64,000 nucleotides of DNA from Geobacillus sp. 46C-IIa. GTDB lineage: Bacteria > Bacillota > Bacilli > Bacillales > Anoxybacillaceae. Both the position numbers and the translations under genes were made by a program. The stretch's first letter is position 1. Each line of letters begins with the position of its first letter. Under the pieces are notes generated by a model. It was not told where the DNA came from and did no database searches. It was given only the letters and a program-made list of their open reading frames with translations. Below are positions 46,973 through 55,580 of this stretch, one piece after another. The stretch is taken from NCBI RefSeq assembly GCF_014679505.1, contig NZ_CP061474.1:1642001-1706000 (forward strand), given 5' to 3'.

Positions 46973-47154
46973 CGTGTTCCCTTCCGCCGAAAGAGGCGGA
47001 TTTCCTCGCTCACACCTTCTGTCATCCAGCAGACTCTTGATTTCATTCTACCTTGATGTCCATAAAAAACAACCGGACTGACCGAAAAGGTGGGCCTCCT
47101 TCAAGACTGGCACAACATATAGCGCGAAAAAAGAAGACGGATGCGCAGATGGGA

Positions 47155-47189
47155 AGAGGGTGTCCCGATCCTTCTTTTAGGACACCCTC
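47155..47189. repeat. 10-bp-stem hairpin in gap
   Basis: GAGGGTGTCC and GGACACCCTC pair around CGATCCTTCTTTTA. No T-run follows on either strand. It is the only notable structure in the gene-free stretch 46973-47278. Confidence 0.5.
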
Positions 47190-47278
47190 GTCGTGCCATG
47201 GACAATATTGTGCACGGAATGATGGAAAAGGGGCGTCTCGCCGCTTCGGAGCCCCTCGCTGCGCGTATGGTTGATTCC

Positions 47279-47866
47279 TTATTTCACCGGCGACAGTTCA
47301 TCTTCGGTCACCCATTTATGGTTGGTCACTTGTTCGCCAGTTTCTGTATCGATGTAATCAACCATATACACCGTCGTCGGTTGAGCGGAGTCGATGACGG
47401 CTTTCGCGCCTTTCATCCCTTTCATATGGTCAGCGTTCAAAACGACTTCGTCACCTGGCTGAAACGGCTCATCCCCGGCGTTTTCGATTTCTTCGTGGAT
47501 CACCCATTTATGGTTTTTGACCGGAGGACCGCCCGTTGTCGGCGTGTACGTCACCGTATAGACAGTCGTGTCAAACGCCCCGGAAACGGTCGCTTCCGCC
47601 CCGTTCATCCCCGGCATATGGTCGGCGTGAATGATGACTTTGCTTCCGACCGGGTAGGATGGCTGTTTCGCTTCTTCCAATCCAGCCGGGATGTCGCCTG
47701 AACCAGAGTGATTCATTTCCCCGTGGCCGGCATTATGGGTGTTTTCTTCTCGGGTGGCGTTGTTTTCTTTTGGCGCCGCTTCGTCATTTCCAGCGCCGGC
47801 ACAGGCGGACAGCAACAAAGCCGCTGCCAAAGAAGCAACTCCCCATACGATTCTCCCGTTTTTCAC
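47279..47866 (-). CDS. YdhK-like lipoprotein (two DUF1541 repeats)
   Basis: This 195-residue lipoprotein has a lipobox, LLSACAG, an Asn/His/acidic linker, then two repeats. The repeats begin YPVGSKVIIHADHMPGMNGAEATV and FQPGDEVVLNADHMKGMKGAKAVI, each ending in ...KNHKWVIHEE / TNHKWVTEDEL. The HxxxM/HMxGM residues are suitable metal ligands. It lies beside the copper operon on the same strand, so a role in extracytoplasmic copper handling is plausible but inferred. GTG 47866 follows AAGGAGG; GTG 47875 is too close to it. Confidence 0.8.
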   Translation of the reverse strand: MKNGRIVWGVASLAAALLLSACAGAGNDEAAPKENNATREENTHNAGHGEMNHSGSGDIPAGLEEAKQPSYPVGSKVIIHADHMPGMNGAEATVSGAFDTTVYTVTYTPTTGGPPVKNHKWVIHEEIENAGDEPFQPGDEVVLNADHMKGMKGAKAVIDSAQPTTVYMVDYIDTETGEQVTNHKWVTEDELSPVK

Positions 47867-48260
47867 GTTTTTCACCCTCCTTGCCTTCTTATCATATCCC
47901 ACATTTGTGCAGATTTTATGGAGATGCGGTGAAAAGACAGCCGATTCTCGCCATGTTCAATGGGAGAAACCGCATAAAATCGGCTCTCTTTCCTGACACA
48001 ACGCGCCGATGTCTGCCCAGCTTGATCATCCTAAACCGAGAACCCCTACCTCTAAGCGCTTCCGCAGGTGGTGGGAGTATGTCACTTCTCAAGAAAAAAT
48101 GCCGGCTCCTTTACCTCGGACGGCAAAGGGGAAAACCGGCGTTGGGTGCGCCTCACGATGCTTAACGGCACAGCGCTTCACCCCCGCTTGCCGCTGCCTT
48201 CGCTCATGTAATGATCTCGGTCTTTGAACGCCCTAGTCGCGATCAACCCGCTGCAGAACG

Positions 48261-48297
48261 AAAACGGCATCCCCCCGTTCTCCCGAGGGAATGCCGC
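48261..48297 (-). terminator. terminator of csoR-copA-copZ
   Basis: On the reverse strand CGGCATTCCC and GGGGATGCCG pair (one G-T) and TTTTCGTTC follows. The remaining part of 47867-48301 has no supported gene. Confidence 0.7.
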
Positions 48298-48301
48298 ATC
48301 G

Positions 48302-48505
48302 TTAGACGACATCATATCCTTGATCTTCAATCGCGGTTTTCAACTGATCAACAGTCACTGTCGCCTCATCGTACTCGACGTCGACCGTCCCTTGTTCCAA
48401 ATGGACGTCGACCCGGCGGACGCCCTCGAGCTGTTGTAAGGCATTGGTGACCGCTGCTTTGCAATGGCCGCATGTCATTCCTTGCACGTGTAACGTAATC
48501 GTCAT
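48302..48505 (-). CDS. copZ: copper chaperone CopZ
   Basis: This 67-residue HMA-domain protein has the Cu(I)-binding motif MTCGHCKAAV and the C-terminal Tyr (DQGYDVV) typical of CopZ. It ferries Cu(I) to CopA and CsoR. It starts 15 nt after the copA stop, and GGGAGGAACAA precedes ATG 48505. Confidence 0.93.
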   Translation of the reverse strand: MTITLHVQGMTCGHCKAAVTNALQQLEGVRRVDVHLEQGTVDVEYDEATVTVDQLKTAIEDQGYDVV

Positions 48506-48520
48506 CGTTTGTTCCTCCCG

Positions 48521-50917
48521 TTATGGTGATAGTTTCACCTGTTTCAGACGAAGCGCGTTCAGAACGACCGACACGGAGCTAAACGCCATCGCCGCACCGG
48601 CGATCCATGGCTCCAATAAGCCGGCGGCAGCGACCGGAATGCCGATCGTATTGTACACTAACGCCCAAAACAAGTTTTGGCGGATGTTTCTCATCGTTTT
48701 TCGGCTCAACTCGATCGCCTGCGGGATATGGATCAAATCGCCGCCGACAAGCGTCACGTCGGCCGTTTCAATCGCCACATCGGTGCCGGTGCCAATCGCC
48801 ATGCCGATATCGGCTTTCGCCAAGGCCGGGGCGTCGTTGATGCCGTCGCCGACCATCGCCACCCGCTTTCCTTGCTGCTGCAGCTTGGCGACGATGTCCG
48901 CCTTCTCTTCCGGCAGCACTTCCGCATACACATGACGAATGCCGACTTGGTCGGCGATCGCTTCCGCAGTGCGGCGGTTGTCGCCGGTCACCATGTACAC
49001 GTCAATGCCCATTTGCGTTATCGTCTGGATGGCCCGTTTCGAGCTTTCTTTCACCGTATCGGCGACGGCGATCAAACCGGCCAACTCTCCATTGATGGCC
49101 ACCAGCATCGCTGTTTTTCCTTGCGCTTCCAGCGCCGCCATTTGTTCCTCTGCGCTCGCTGCGTCAATCGAACGATCGGTCATGAGCTTGCGTGTGCCGA
49201 CCAGTACAGATTGGCCATCCACCACCGCTTCAATGCCATGCCCAGCGATGGCCGAGAAACGGTCGAGCGGTTTTCGGGCGATTCCTTTTTCGTTCCCATA
49301 CGCGACGATCGCTTGGGCGAGCGGATGTTCTGATGCGCTCTCCGCCGAAACGGCATACACCAGCATGTCCTCCCGGAGCGTGATGACATCGGTCACTTCC
49401 GGTTTGCCTTTCGTCACCGTTCCCGTCTTATCGAGCAACACGGCTTGGATTTGCTGCGTTCTCTCTAGGTACTCACCTCCTTTAAAGAGAATGCCGTATT
49501 CCGCCCCCTTGCCGGTCCCGACCATAATCGATGTCGGCGTCGCCAAGCCGAGCGCGCACGGACAGGCGATGACGAGCACGGCGATGGCCGCTTCTAAGGC
49601 GGCGGTGACGTCGCCCGGCGCCACGAAAAAGTACCAAACGAGAAACGAAACGGCCGCGATGGCGACGACAATCGGGACAAAAATGCCGGAGATGACATCG
49701 GCCATCCGCTGAATCGGCGCCTTGGACCCTTGCGCTTCCTCGACGATGCGGACAATGTGGGCAAGCGCCGTATCTTTCCCGACTTTTTCCGCCCGGATGG
49801 TCAAAACGCCGTTTTGGTTGATCGTGGCGCCAATGACGGAGTCGCCTTCTTTTTTATCGACCGGAATCGATTCGCCCGTGATCATCGATTCGTCGACCGA
49901 TGAGGCCCCAGCGATGACCGTTCCGTCCACCGGAATTTTTTCACCGGGCCGCACGATAATCGTATCGCCGACAACGACTTGTTCAAGCGGTACGTTTTGT
50001 TCGGCGCCGTTGCGGAGGACGGTCGCCTCTTTCGCCTGCAGGCTCAGCAGCTTCGAAATCGCTTCTGTCGTCCGCCCTTTAGCGAGCGCCTCGACATATT
50101 TGCCAACTAAAACGAGTGTAATCAATACCGCGCTTGTCTCAAAATACAATCTTGGCGCATAGCCTGGATCAGCCAACGTTTTGAGCGCCTCATACAAGCT
50201 GTAAACATAGGCCGCCGACGTGCCGAGAGCGACAAGAACGTCCATGTTCGCGCTCTTGTTGCGCAACGCTCGGTACGCACCGAGATAAAATGGGCCGCCA
50301 ATGTAAAACTGCACTGGAGTGGCCAAGAGAAGCTGCACCCACGGATTCATCAACCCATGCGGCATCGGCAGACCGAGATCGAGCGGCAAATGGGCGATCA
50401 TCGTATACAACAGCGGCAGCGAGAGCACCGTTGACAACATGAGCCGGCGCCGCTTTTGTTTCCATTCGTCTTCATGGCGGACATCCGTTTGCTCCTCGCG
50501 GAGGCGTCCTTTGTAGCCAAGATGCTCGATTTTCCTGAGGATCTCCTCGATGGACAGCACGCCTTCTTCGTATTCGACGACGGCGCTGTTCGTCGCTAAG
50601 TTGACCGTCGCCGCGGTGATGCCTTCCAACCGTTTTAACCCTTTTTCAATCCGAGTCGCGCACGCCGCGCACGTCATCCCGGCAATATCGAGCGTTACCT
50701 TTTCCTTTGCCACGCCATAGCCTAATTGTTCAATTTTCGTTTCAATATCCCGAAGGCGCTGTTTTTCGGAATCGTATTGAATCGTCGCCCGCTCCATCGC
50801 CAAGTTGACGTTCGCCTGGACTCCGTCTAGTTTGTTCAACACTTTTTCGATCCGGTTGGCGCAGGCGGCGCACGTCATGCCGGTGATGTGGAGCGTCACC
50901 GTTTTCGATTCTCCCAT
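48521..50917 (-). CDS. copA: copper-exporting P1B-type ATPase
   Basis: This 798-residue pump has two N-terminal HMA domains ([12 protein letters not shown] near 13 and [12 protein letters not shown] near 80), eight membrane spans with the ion-binding CPC ([12 protein letters not shown]), the TGES actuator ([11 protein letters not shown]), DKTGT phosphorylation site ([12 protein letters not shown]), SEHPLAQAI and [13 protein letters not shown]. It exports Cu(I) at the expense of ATP. It starts 13 nt after the csoR stop. Confidence 0.95.
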   Translation of the reverse strand: MGESKTVTLHITGMTCAACANRIEKVLNKLDGVQANVNLAMERATIQYDSEKQRLRDIETKIEQLGYGVAKEKVTLDIAGMTCAACATRIEKGLKRLEGITAATVNLATNSAVVEYEEGVLSIEEILRKIEHLGYKGRLREEQTDVRHEDEWKQKRRRLMLSTVLSLPLLYTMIAHLPLDLGLPMPHGLMNPWVQLLLATPVQFYIGGPFYLGAYRALRNKSANMDVLVALGTSAAYVYSLYEALKTLADPGYAPRLYFETSAVLITLVLVGKYVEALAKGRTTEAISKLLSLQAKEATVLRNGAEQNVPLEQVVVGDTIIVRPGEKIPVDGTVIAGASSVDESMITGESIPVDKKEGDSVIGATINQNGVLTIRAEKVGKDTALAHIVRIVEEAQGSKAPIQRMADVISGIFVPIVVAIAAVSFLVWYFFVAPGDVTAALEAAIAVLVIACPCALGLATPTSIMVGTGKGAEYGILFKGGEYLERTQQIQAVLLDKTGTVTKGKPEVTDVITLREDMLVYAVSAESASEHPLAQAIVAYGNEKGIARKPLDRFSAIAGHGIEAVVDGQSVLVGTRKLMTDRSIDAASAEEQMAALEAQGKTAMLVAINGELAGLIAVADTVKESSKRAIQTITQMGIDVYMVTGDNRRTAEAIADQVGIRHVYAEVLPEEKADIVAKLQQQGKRVAMVGDGINDAPALAKADIGMAIGTGTDVAIETADVTLVGGDLIHIPQAIELSRKTMRNIRQNLFWALVYNTIGIPVAAAGLLEPWIAGAAMAFSSVSVVLNALRLKQVKLSP

Positions 50918-50930
50918 CGGTCATCCCCCC

Positions 50931-51248
50931 TTACTTCGAAACGTGTTTGATCACATCCATCAGCTCGCGAAGCGATTGTTCGCCGTTTCCTTCGCGGATC
51001 GCTTTCGCCACGCAATGGCTGGCATGACGTTCAAGCAGCTGCATTCCTACTTGGCGCAGCGCCGCTTGGATGGCGGAAATTTGCACTAAAATATCAATGC
51101 AATAGCGATTGTCTTCCACCATTTTTTGCACGCCGCGCACTTGCCCTTCGATGCGCTTCAACCGTTTCATGATGTTCTCCACTTCCTCTTTCGTGCGCGG
51201 AACCATCGTATGGTGAACCGCATGTTCTTCTTGCGGCGGGTGGGTCAT
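50931..51248 (-). CDS. csoR: copper-sensing transcriptional repressor CsoR
   Basis: This 105-residue all-helical repressor has the Cu(I) ligand set Cys (NRYCIDILVQ), His and Cys (ERHASHCVAKAI), and conserved RLKRIEGQVRGVQKM. An N-terminal His-rich tail (HPPQEEHAVHH) may bind extra metal. Cu(I) binding releases the operator at 51282-51298. ATG 51248 follows AAGAGGTGAACAGG. It is the first gene of csoR-copA-copZ. Confidence 0.94.
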   Translation of the reverse strand: MTHPPQEEHAVHHTMVPRTKEEVENIMKRLKRIEGQVRGVQKMVEDNRYCIDILVQISAIQAALRQVGMQLLERHASHCVAKAIREGNGEQSLRELMDVIKHVSK

Positions 51249-51278
51249 CCTGTTCACCTCTTTTCTTGATCTATATAC

Positions 51279-51308
51279 ATTATACCCGAATGAGGTATAT
51301 AGATGCAA
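51279..51308 (-). promoter_or_regulatory. promoter and CsoR operator of the copper operon
   Basis: On the reverse strand TTGCAT (-35, 51303-51308) is 18 bp from a perfect TATAAT (51279-51284). A pseudo-palindrome with arms ATACC and GGTAT (51282-51298) overlaps the -10 and spacer; its form matches known CsoR operators. Confidence 0.75.
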
Positions 51309-51431
51309 TTAATTTCCTTCTTTTTAGGACAAAAAAAGAAAAGCGGCTCGATCGGCGACGGATGATGGCGTCTGTTTATGCCTTCCTTCATGAACCCGCC
51401 ACCTTGCGATGCAAGCCGCTTCTTTTGTTTC

Positions 51432-51662
51432 CTAAAACCGATTCATCATCGTTTGAGACGGCTGGCCCGTTTTTCCTCTGTTTCCCCCATGGCAGGCGTT
51501 ATACAGATCTTGCAGCTGCTGCTCCGACAAGTTCGGATGCATGCTTTTCATATGAGGGGGCATTTGGTCAAACGTGAGCGGACCGTTCGTATTGGCCAAG
51601 ACAACCGTTCCTGCCCCTAGCGCCAACGCAATCGCCAACAAGCCTCCTGCGGCTTTTTTCAT
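51432..51662 (-). CDS. small secreted Met/His-containing protein
   Basis: This 76-residue precursor has a signal peptide (MKKAAGGLLAIALALGAGTVVLA) and a ~50-residue mature part: FDQMPPHMKSMHPNLSEQQLQDLYNACHGG. The Met, His and one Cys residues could bind Cu(I), and csoR is upstream on the same strand. This is inferred. AGGGAGGTGGGC precedes ATG 51662. YckD-like secreted proteins are an alternative relationship. Confidence 0.65.
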   Translation of the reverse strand: MKKAAGGLLAIALALGAGTVVLANTNGPLTFDQMPPHMKSMHPNLSEQQLQDLYNACHGGNRGKTGQPSQTMMNRF

Positions 51663-51814
51663 GGGAATGCCCACCTCCCTTCTCTTTCGTCTTCATCATA
51701 AACGAAAATTATGGAGAACGTATCCAGAAGGAGTGACAACGTTTTGTCTTCTTTCCTCTGACTAAGATGCGGCCGCGATGGCCAAAATGGGGCGAAAGGA
51801 AGGGAGGATGGACG

Positions 51815-52543
51815 ATGGAACTGCACGCGATGACGTTTAACATCCGCCACGGCAAAGGAACAGACGGAAAAGTGAACTTACCCCGAATCGCCGCCGTAAT
51901 CGAACAAAGCGGCGCCGACGTTGTCGGGCTGAACGAGGTGGACCGTTATTTTTCGAGGCGGAGCGGGTATGAAGATCAAATCGGCTGGCTTGCCAAAGAG
52001 TTGCGTATGCATCATGCGTTCACCCCTTCCGTCTCATTAGGGGCAAACCAACTCGGAATCACCCGTCAATACGGAAACGGGCTGTTGTCGCGCCACCCGA
52101 TCGCCACTCACCGGAGTCATTCGTTGAATATGGGGTTCAAGATGGCCGAAGGACGGTCGCTGCTTGAAGCCATCATTGACGTTCAGGGCCAACCGTTTGC
52201 GGTCTATGTCACTCACTTAAGCCTCAACCCGTTTTTGCATCGAAGACAGACCGATTTCATTATCGGCCAGCTAGACCGTCAACCGTTTCCGTCTCTCATC
52301 ATGGGTGACTGGAACATGAGGCCTGGCTCAAAGCCTTGGAACAAAATGACCCGAAAAATGGATGATGTGTGGCAAAAAGCAGGAACGGGAAATGGCGATA
52401 CGTACCCGTCTTTTCGTCCGCGGCGGAGGCTTGACTATATCTTTATCAGCCGTCAGCTTCACGTTGCAGATGCACAAGTGGTGGCCATCATGCCGACGGC
52501 GTCCGACCATTTGCCGCTAAGGGCGACGCTGCGCCTAGACTGA
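51815..52543 (+). CDS. endonuclease/exonuclease/phosphatase-family hydrolase
   Basis: This 242-residue protein has the EEP fold: AMTFNIRHGKG (Asn), VVGLNEVDRYF (Glu), VYVTHLSLN (His), LIMGDWNMRPGS (Asp/Asn) and TASDHLPLRATL (Asp-His). Members include metal-dependent phosphodiesterases, nucleases and sphingomyelinase-like enzymes; no signal peptide is present, so the substrate is cytoplasmic. GGAAGGGAGG precedes ATG 51815. Confidence 0.85.
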   Translation: MELHAMTFNIRHGKGTDGKVNLPRIAAVIEQSGADVVGLNEVDRYFSRRSGYEDQIGWLAKELRMHHAFTPSVSLGANQLGITRQYGNGLLSRHPIATHRSHSLNMGFKMAEGRSLLEAIIDVQGQPFAVYVTHLSLNPFLHRRQTDFIIGQLDRQPFPSLIMGDWNMRPGSKPWNKMTRKMDDVWQKAGTGNGDTYPSFRPRRRLDYIFISRQLHVADAQVVAIMPTASDHLPLRATLRLD

Positions 52544-52565
52544 CCGCCTTTTTGGCGAGTTCATG

Positions 52566-53120
52566 TCATTCGGCCTTTCGCCTGATCTTCCGCCAGACGA
52601 AAAGAAAGATCGCCGCGGATAAGGCGGCCAAAATGAGCTTTCCTTGCCATGTGGCGCGAAGAAGTTGATGGACAGCATACGCCTCCATCCATAAGGCCGG
52701 GAGCTTGCCGAGCGAACTGGCGGCCGCAAAGACGGGAAGAGACGTACGGCCGATCGCGGCGACAAACGTCACGACCCCTGATGGCATGAGCGGCAGCAAC
52801 CGGAGCGAAAACACAAGCCAAAACGCCTCCTTGCCGCTCGCATGAAGCAGCGGCTTCACGTTTGGATGGGAAAGCCATGTCGTCTCACGCAGCCGGCGAA
52901 ATCCTTTTCGGTACAAGACGAACGAGACGACCGCCCCGAGCGCCTCGCCGGCAAACGAAATCCAAAAACCGGGCCAAAACCCGAAAACGGCTAAATTGGC
53001 CGCGGTCAAAAACGCGCTCGGGACGACCCCGAGCACGCTGACGGCGAGGTTGGCGAGCAGGCTGAGGAGATACGCCGCCTCGCTATATGTGTGCAAAACA
53101 TCGATCATTTTGTCTTTCAC
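52566..53120 (-). CDS. TVP38/TMEM64-family membrane protein
   Basis: This 184-residue protein has about five hydrophobic segments and the VTT/DedA-like features FWPGFWISFAGEALGAVVSFVLYRKGF and FWLVFSLRLLPLMPSGVVTFVAAIGR. Relatives are implicated in lipid scrambling or undecaprenyl-phosphate translocation, but this subgroup is not characterised. GTG 53120 follows GAGAGGCGG. The gene lies 50 nt downstream of the response regulator and is probably in the same operon. Confidence 0.78.
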   Translation of the reverse strand: MKDKMIDVLHTYSEAAYLLSLLANLAVSVLGVVPSAFLTAANLAVFGFWPGFWISFAGEALGAVVSFVLYRKGFRRLRETTWLSHPNVKPLLHASGKEAFWLVFSLRLLPLMPSGVVTFVAAIGRTSLPVFAAASSLGKLPALWMEAYAVHQLLRATWQGKLILAALSAAIFLFVWRKIRRKAE

Positions 53121-53169
53121 GCGATCGACCGCCTCTCTTTCTTGGAAACCGTGCGGGCTAGAGGCTAGA

Positions 53170-53853
53170 CTACGGTTTCTGCCCTTTCCATTTGTAGCCG
53201 ACGCCCCAGACCGTCTGCAAATGTTCATCCACCGGAAACCCGGCCCGGCGCAGTTTCTCGCGAATGTTTTTCATATGGGAGTCGATCGTTCGTTCCTCTG
53301 TCTCCGCAAGCGCCCCCCATAACGACGTAATAATTTGCCCGCGGCTGAACACTTGATTCGGGTGTGTTAACAACAGCCCTAAAATGGCGAACTCTTTCGG
53401 CGTCAGTGCAATCGGTGTTTCCCCGTAGCGGACCGTATGTTCCTGTTCATCCCAGACAAGCCCAGCTGCACGGATGACTGAACGGCTGCCGGCCGTGCGG
53501 CGCAGCACCGCTTCAATGCGCGCCAATAACTCCGCCTCATCAAACGGTTTGGTCACATAATCATCCGCTCCGATTTTCAATCCTTGGACGATATCGGCCG
53601 TCTCGTCACGGGCAGTGACCATCATGATCGGAACATCGGAAAATGAACGGATGCGGCGGCACGTCTCCCATCCGTTCATCTCGGGCATCATCACATCGAG
53701 CAGCACTAAATCGGCATGATGATGCCGCAAATAATCGACTGCTTCCGTTCCTGAACGCCGCTTCACGCAACGGTAGCCGTTAGGAACTAAATACAATTCC
53801 AACAAATCCAGCATGCGCTCTTCATCATCGACCAACAATAGCGTGTACATCAC
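53170..53853 (-). CDS. OmpR-family response regulator
   Basis: This 227-residue regulator has a receiver domain (LLVDDEERM acidic pair, LVLLDVMMPEMNG with the phospho-Asp, MVTARDE, DDYVTKPF with Lys) and a winged-helix C-terminus (LTPKEFAILGLLLTHPNQVFSRGQII... TIDSHMKNIREKLR, VWGVGYKW). It starts within the end of the kinase gene region (stop/start overlap ATGA at 53850-53853). The regulon is unknown; the TVP38-like gene downstream may be a target. Confidence 0.92.
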   Translation of the reverse strand: MMYTLLLVDDEERMLDLLELYLVPNGYRCVKRRSGTEAVDYLRHHHADLVLLDVMMPEMNGWETCRRIRSFSDVPIMMVTARDETADIVQGLKIGADDYVTKPFDEAELLARIEAVLRRTAGSRSVIRAAGLVWDEQEHTVRYGETPIALTPKEFAILGLLLTHPNQVFSRGQIITSLWGALAETEERTIDSHMKNIREKLRRAGFPVDEHLQTVWGVGYKWKGQKP

Positions 53854-55226
53854 GATCCCTCCGGCAGCGTCATGATGATGGTCGTTCCTTTCCCTTGTTC
53901 GCTTCGAGCGGTGATCGTCCCCCCATGCGCCTCGACGATCTCTTTAGCAATGGAAAGCCCAAGCCCCGTCCCGCCGCTCATTCGCGATCGCGACTTATCG
54001 ACGCGGTAAAACCGTTCGAAAATGCGGGGCACGTCTTCCGGCGGGATGCCGGCCCCTTGATCGGAAACGGCCACGACGACCTCGCGTTTTTGCGGATGGA
54101 CGGCGATCTTCACTGTTGTGCCAGGAAACGCATATTTCCGCGCGTTGTCGAGTACGTTGATCATCACTTGCTCAAACCGCTCCTGGTCGATCGCCGCTGT
54201 GACCGAACCGGGGCACTGGCACACAAGCGACAGCGATTTCTCCTGAAACGCCGGGCGCAGCTTTTCACACAGTTTGGTGAAAAACGAACAAAGATCGGTC
54301 GGCTGCGTTTCGATCTGGAACGAGTGCCGCTCGAGTTTAGCTAGTTCAAACAAGTCTTTCACCATTTTTTCGATCTTTTCCGCCTCTTCATAAATGATCG
54401 CCGCGTATTTCATTCGTTCGTCCTCGGCAAGGTGCGGCCGTCTGGCGATGTCGGCGTACCCTTTCACATACGTTAGCGGCGTGCGCAATTCATGAGAGAT
54501 GCTCGCTAAAAATTCGCTCCGCTCTTGTTTCAAATACGCCAAATCGTTCGCCAGCGTTTGAATGGCTTTGCCTAACTGCGCCAGCTCATCGTCTCCTTTC
54601 ACTTCGACGCGCACGGAAAAATCGCCTTGGCTGAGCGCTTCGGTCGCCCGCTTCATGCGAAGAAGCGGCATGGTAATGGCGCGGGAGAAAAAGGCGATCG
54701 TCATCATCGTAATCGCCACGGACAGCACACCGACGACAACAAAATGATGTTTCAATTTATACACCATCGTCCGGATCGAACGGGTGTCTTGAAACATATA
54801 CACATACCCGCTCGTTTCGCCCCCGATTTGGATCGGGCTGACGGTGGCGATGTGAGACGCCCGCTTCCAATCGGTTTGCACCATCATGCCTTCGCGGGGA
54901 ATGGAGCGCCCGTGAGTCAACGGGATGAGCTGCCTAGCAAACGGGACAATGCCGCTAGAAGCCGATACAATCTGGCGCCTGGCATCGGTGATGACGACAT
55001 CGGTTTCGGCTTCAGACTCCATCATCACGACATGCTCAACCGTTGTGCGATCGTGATTTTTTTCCAACACATTGCGGTGGCTGTTTCCCCGTGCCAGAAG
55101 CTGCGCAAATTCTTCCTCGATGCGCGCGTGAACAAGCGTCGCATAGAGAGAAACGAACAGCACCATTTCCACAGCCAGGACGAAGGCAAAAAACAGCATG
55201 CCGAGTTTCCAAGAAAGCTTTCGCAC
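53850..55226 (-). CDS. sensor histidine kinase
   Basis: This 458-residue kinase has helix 1 (~7-30), an extracytoplasmic sensor of ~130 residues, helix 2 (~160-180), a HAMP linker, the H-box FLASISHELRTPLTYVKGYADIA, an N-box NVLDNARKYAFPG, and G-boxes DQGAGIPPEDVPRIFERF and GGTGLGLSIAKEIVEAHGG. The sensor has no recognised ligand pocket. It is translated with the response regulator through a 4-bp overlap. ATG 55226 is preceded by AAGGAGAGAAAC. Confidence 0.92.
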   Translation of the reverse strand: MRKLSWKLGMLFFAFVLAVEMVLFVSLYATLVHARIEEEFAQLLARGNSHRNVLEKNHDRTTVEHVVMMESEAETDVVITDARRQIVSASSGIVPFARQLIPLTHGRSIPREGMMVQTDWKRASHIATVSPIQIGGETSGYVYMFQDTRSIRTMVYKLKHHFVVVGVLSVAITMMTIAFFSRAITMPLLRMKRATEALSQGDFSVRVEVKGDDELAQLGKAIQTLANDLAYLKQERSEFLASISHELRTPLTYVKGYADIARRPHLAEDERMKYAAIIYEEAEKIEKMVKDLFELAKLERHSFQIETQPTDLCSFFTKLCEKLRPAFQEKSLSLVCQCPGSVTAAIDQERFEQVMINVLDNARKYAFPGTTVKIAVHPQKREVVVAVSDQGAGIPPEDVPRIFERFYRVDKSRSRMSGGTGLGLSIAKEIVEAHGGTITARSEQGKGTTIIMTLPEGS

Positions 55227-55580
55227 GTGTTTCTCTCCTTATCGATGAAGACCGTATGATGATTCCAATTTTATTATTTTATCCTGAAAATGTGCAGAAA
55301 GTATGGATATGACCGAAAAAGACGAAAAAAACCGTGATGCTAGAACGATGGCCGTTTGGTTGTGAATTGAAGCCAGGAGAAAAACAGCCTTCATCTCCAT
55401 GCTCTCTTTCATGCATGCAACGAGCGATGCCGTGCGCCACCGCCCTTTCCAAGCGGGCCTTGCCGCCTCCGCCGTTCTGTTTCGTCAGGGGCCAAGCCTA
55501 GTGGATGCGTCTTTTTCTTTCTTCCATTATACTAGTAAACAGACCGCACTCAGTGGGAGACGACAGAAAGGAGTTTGTTT

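Noticed and set aside
46074..47081. 335-codon forward frame overlapping the permease
   Set aside because: Out-of-frame shadow continuing past the permease stop; composition is His/Arg-rich and no motif is seen.
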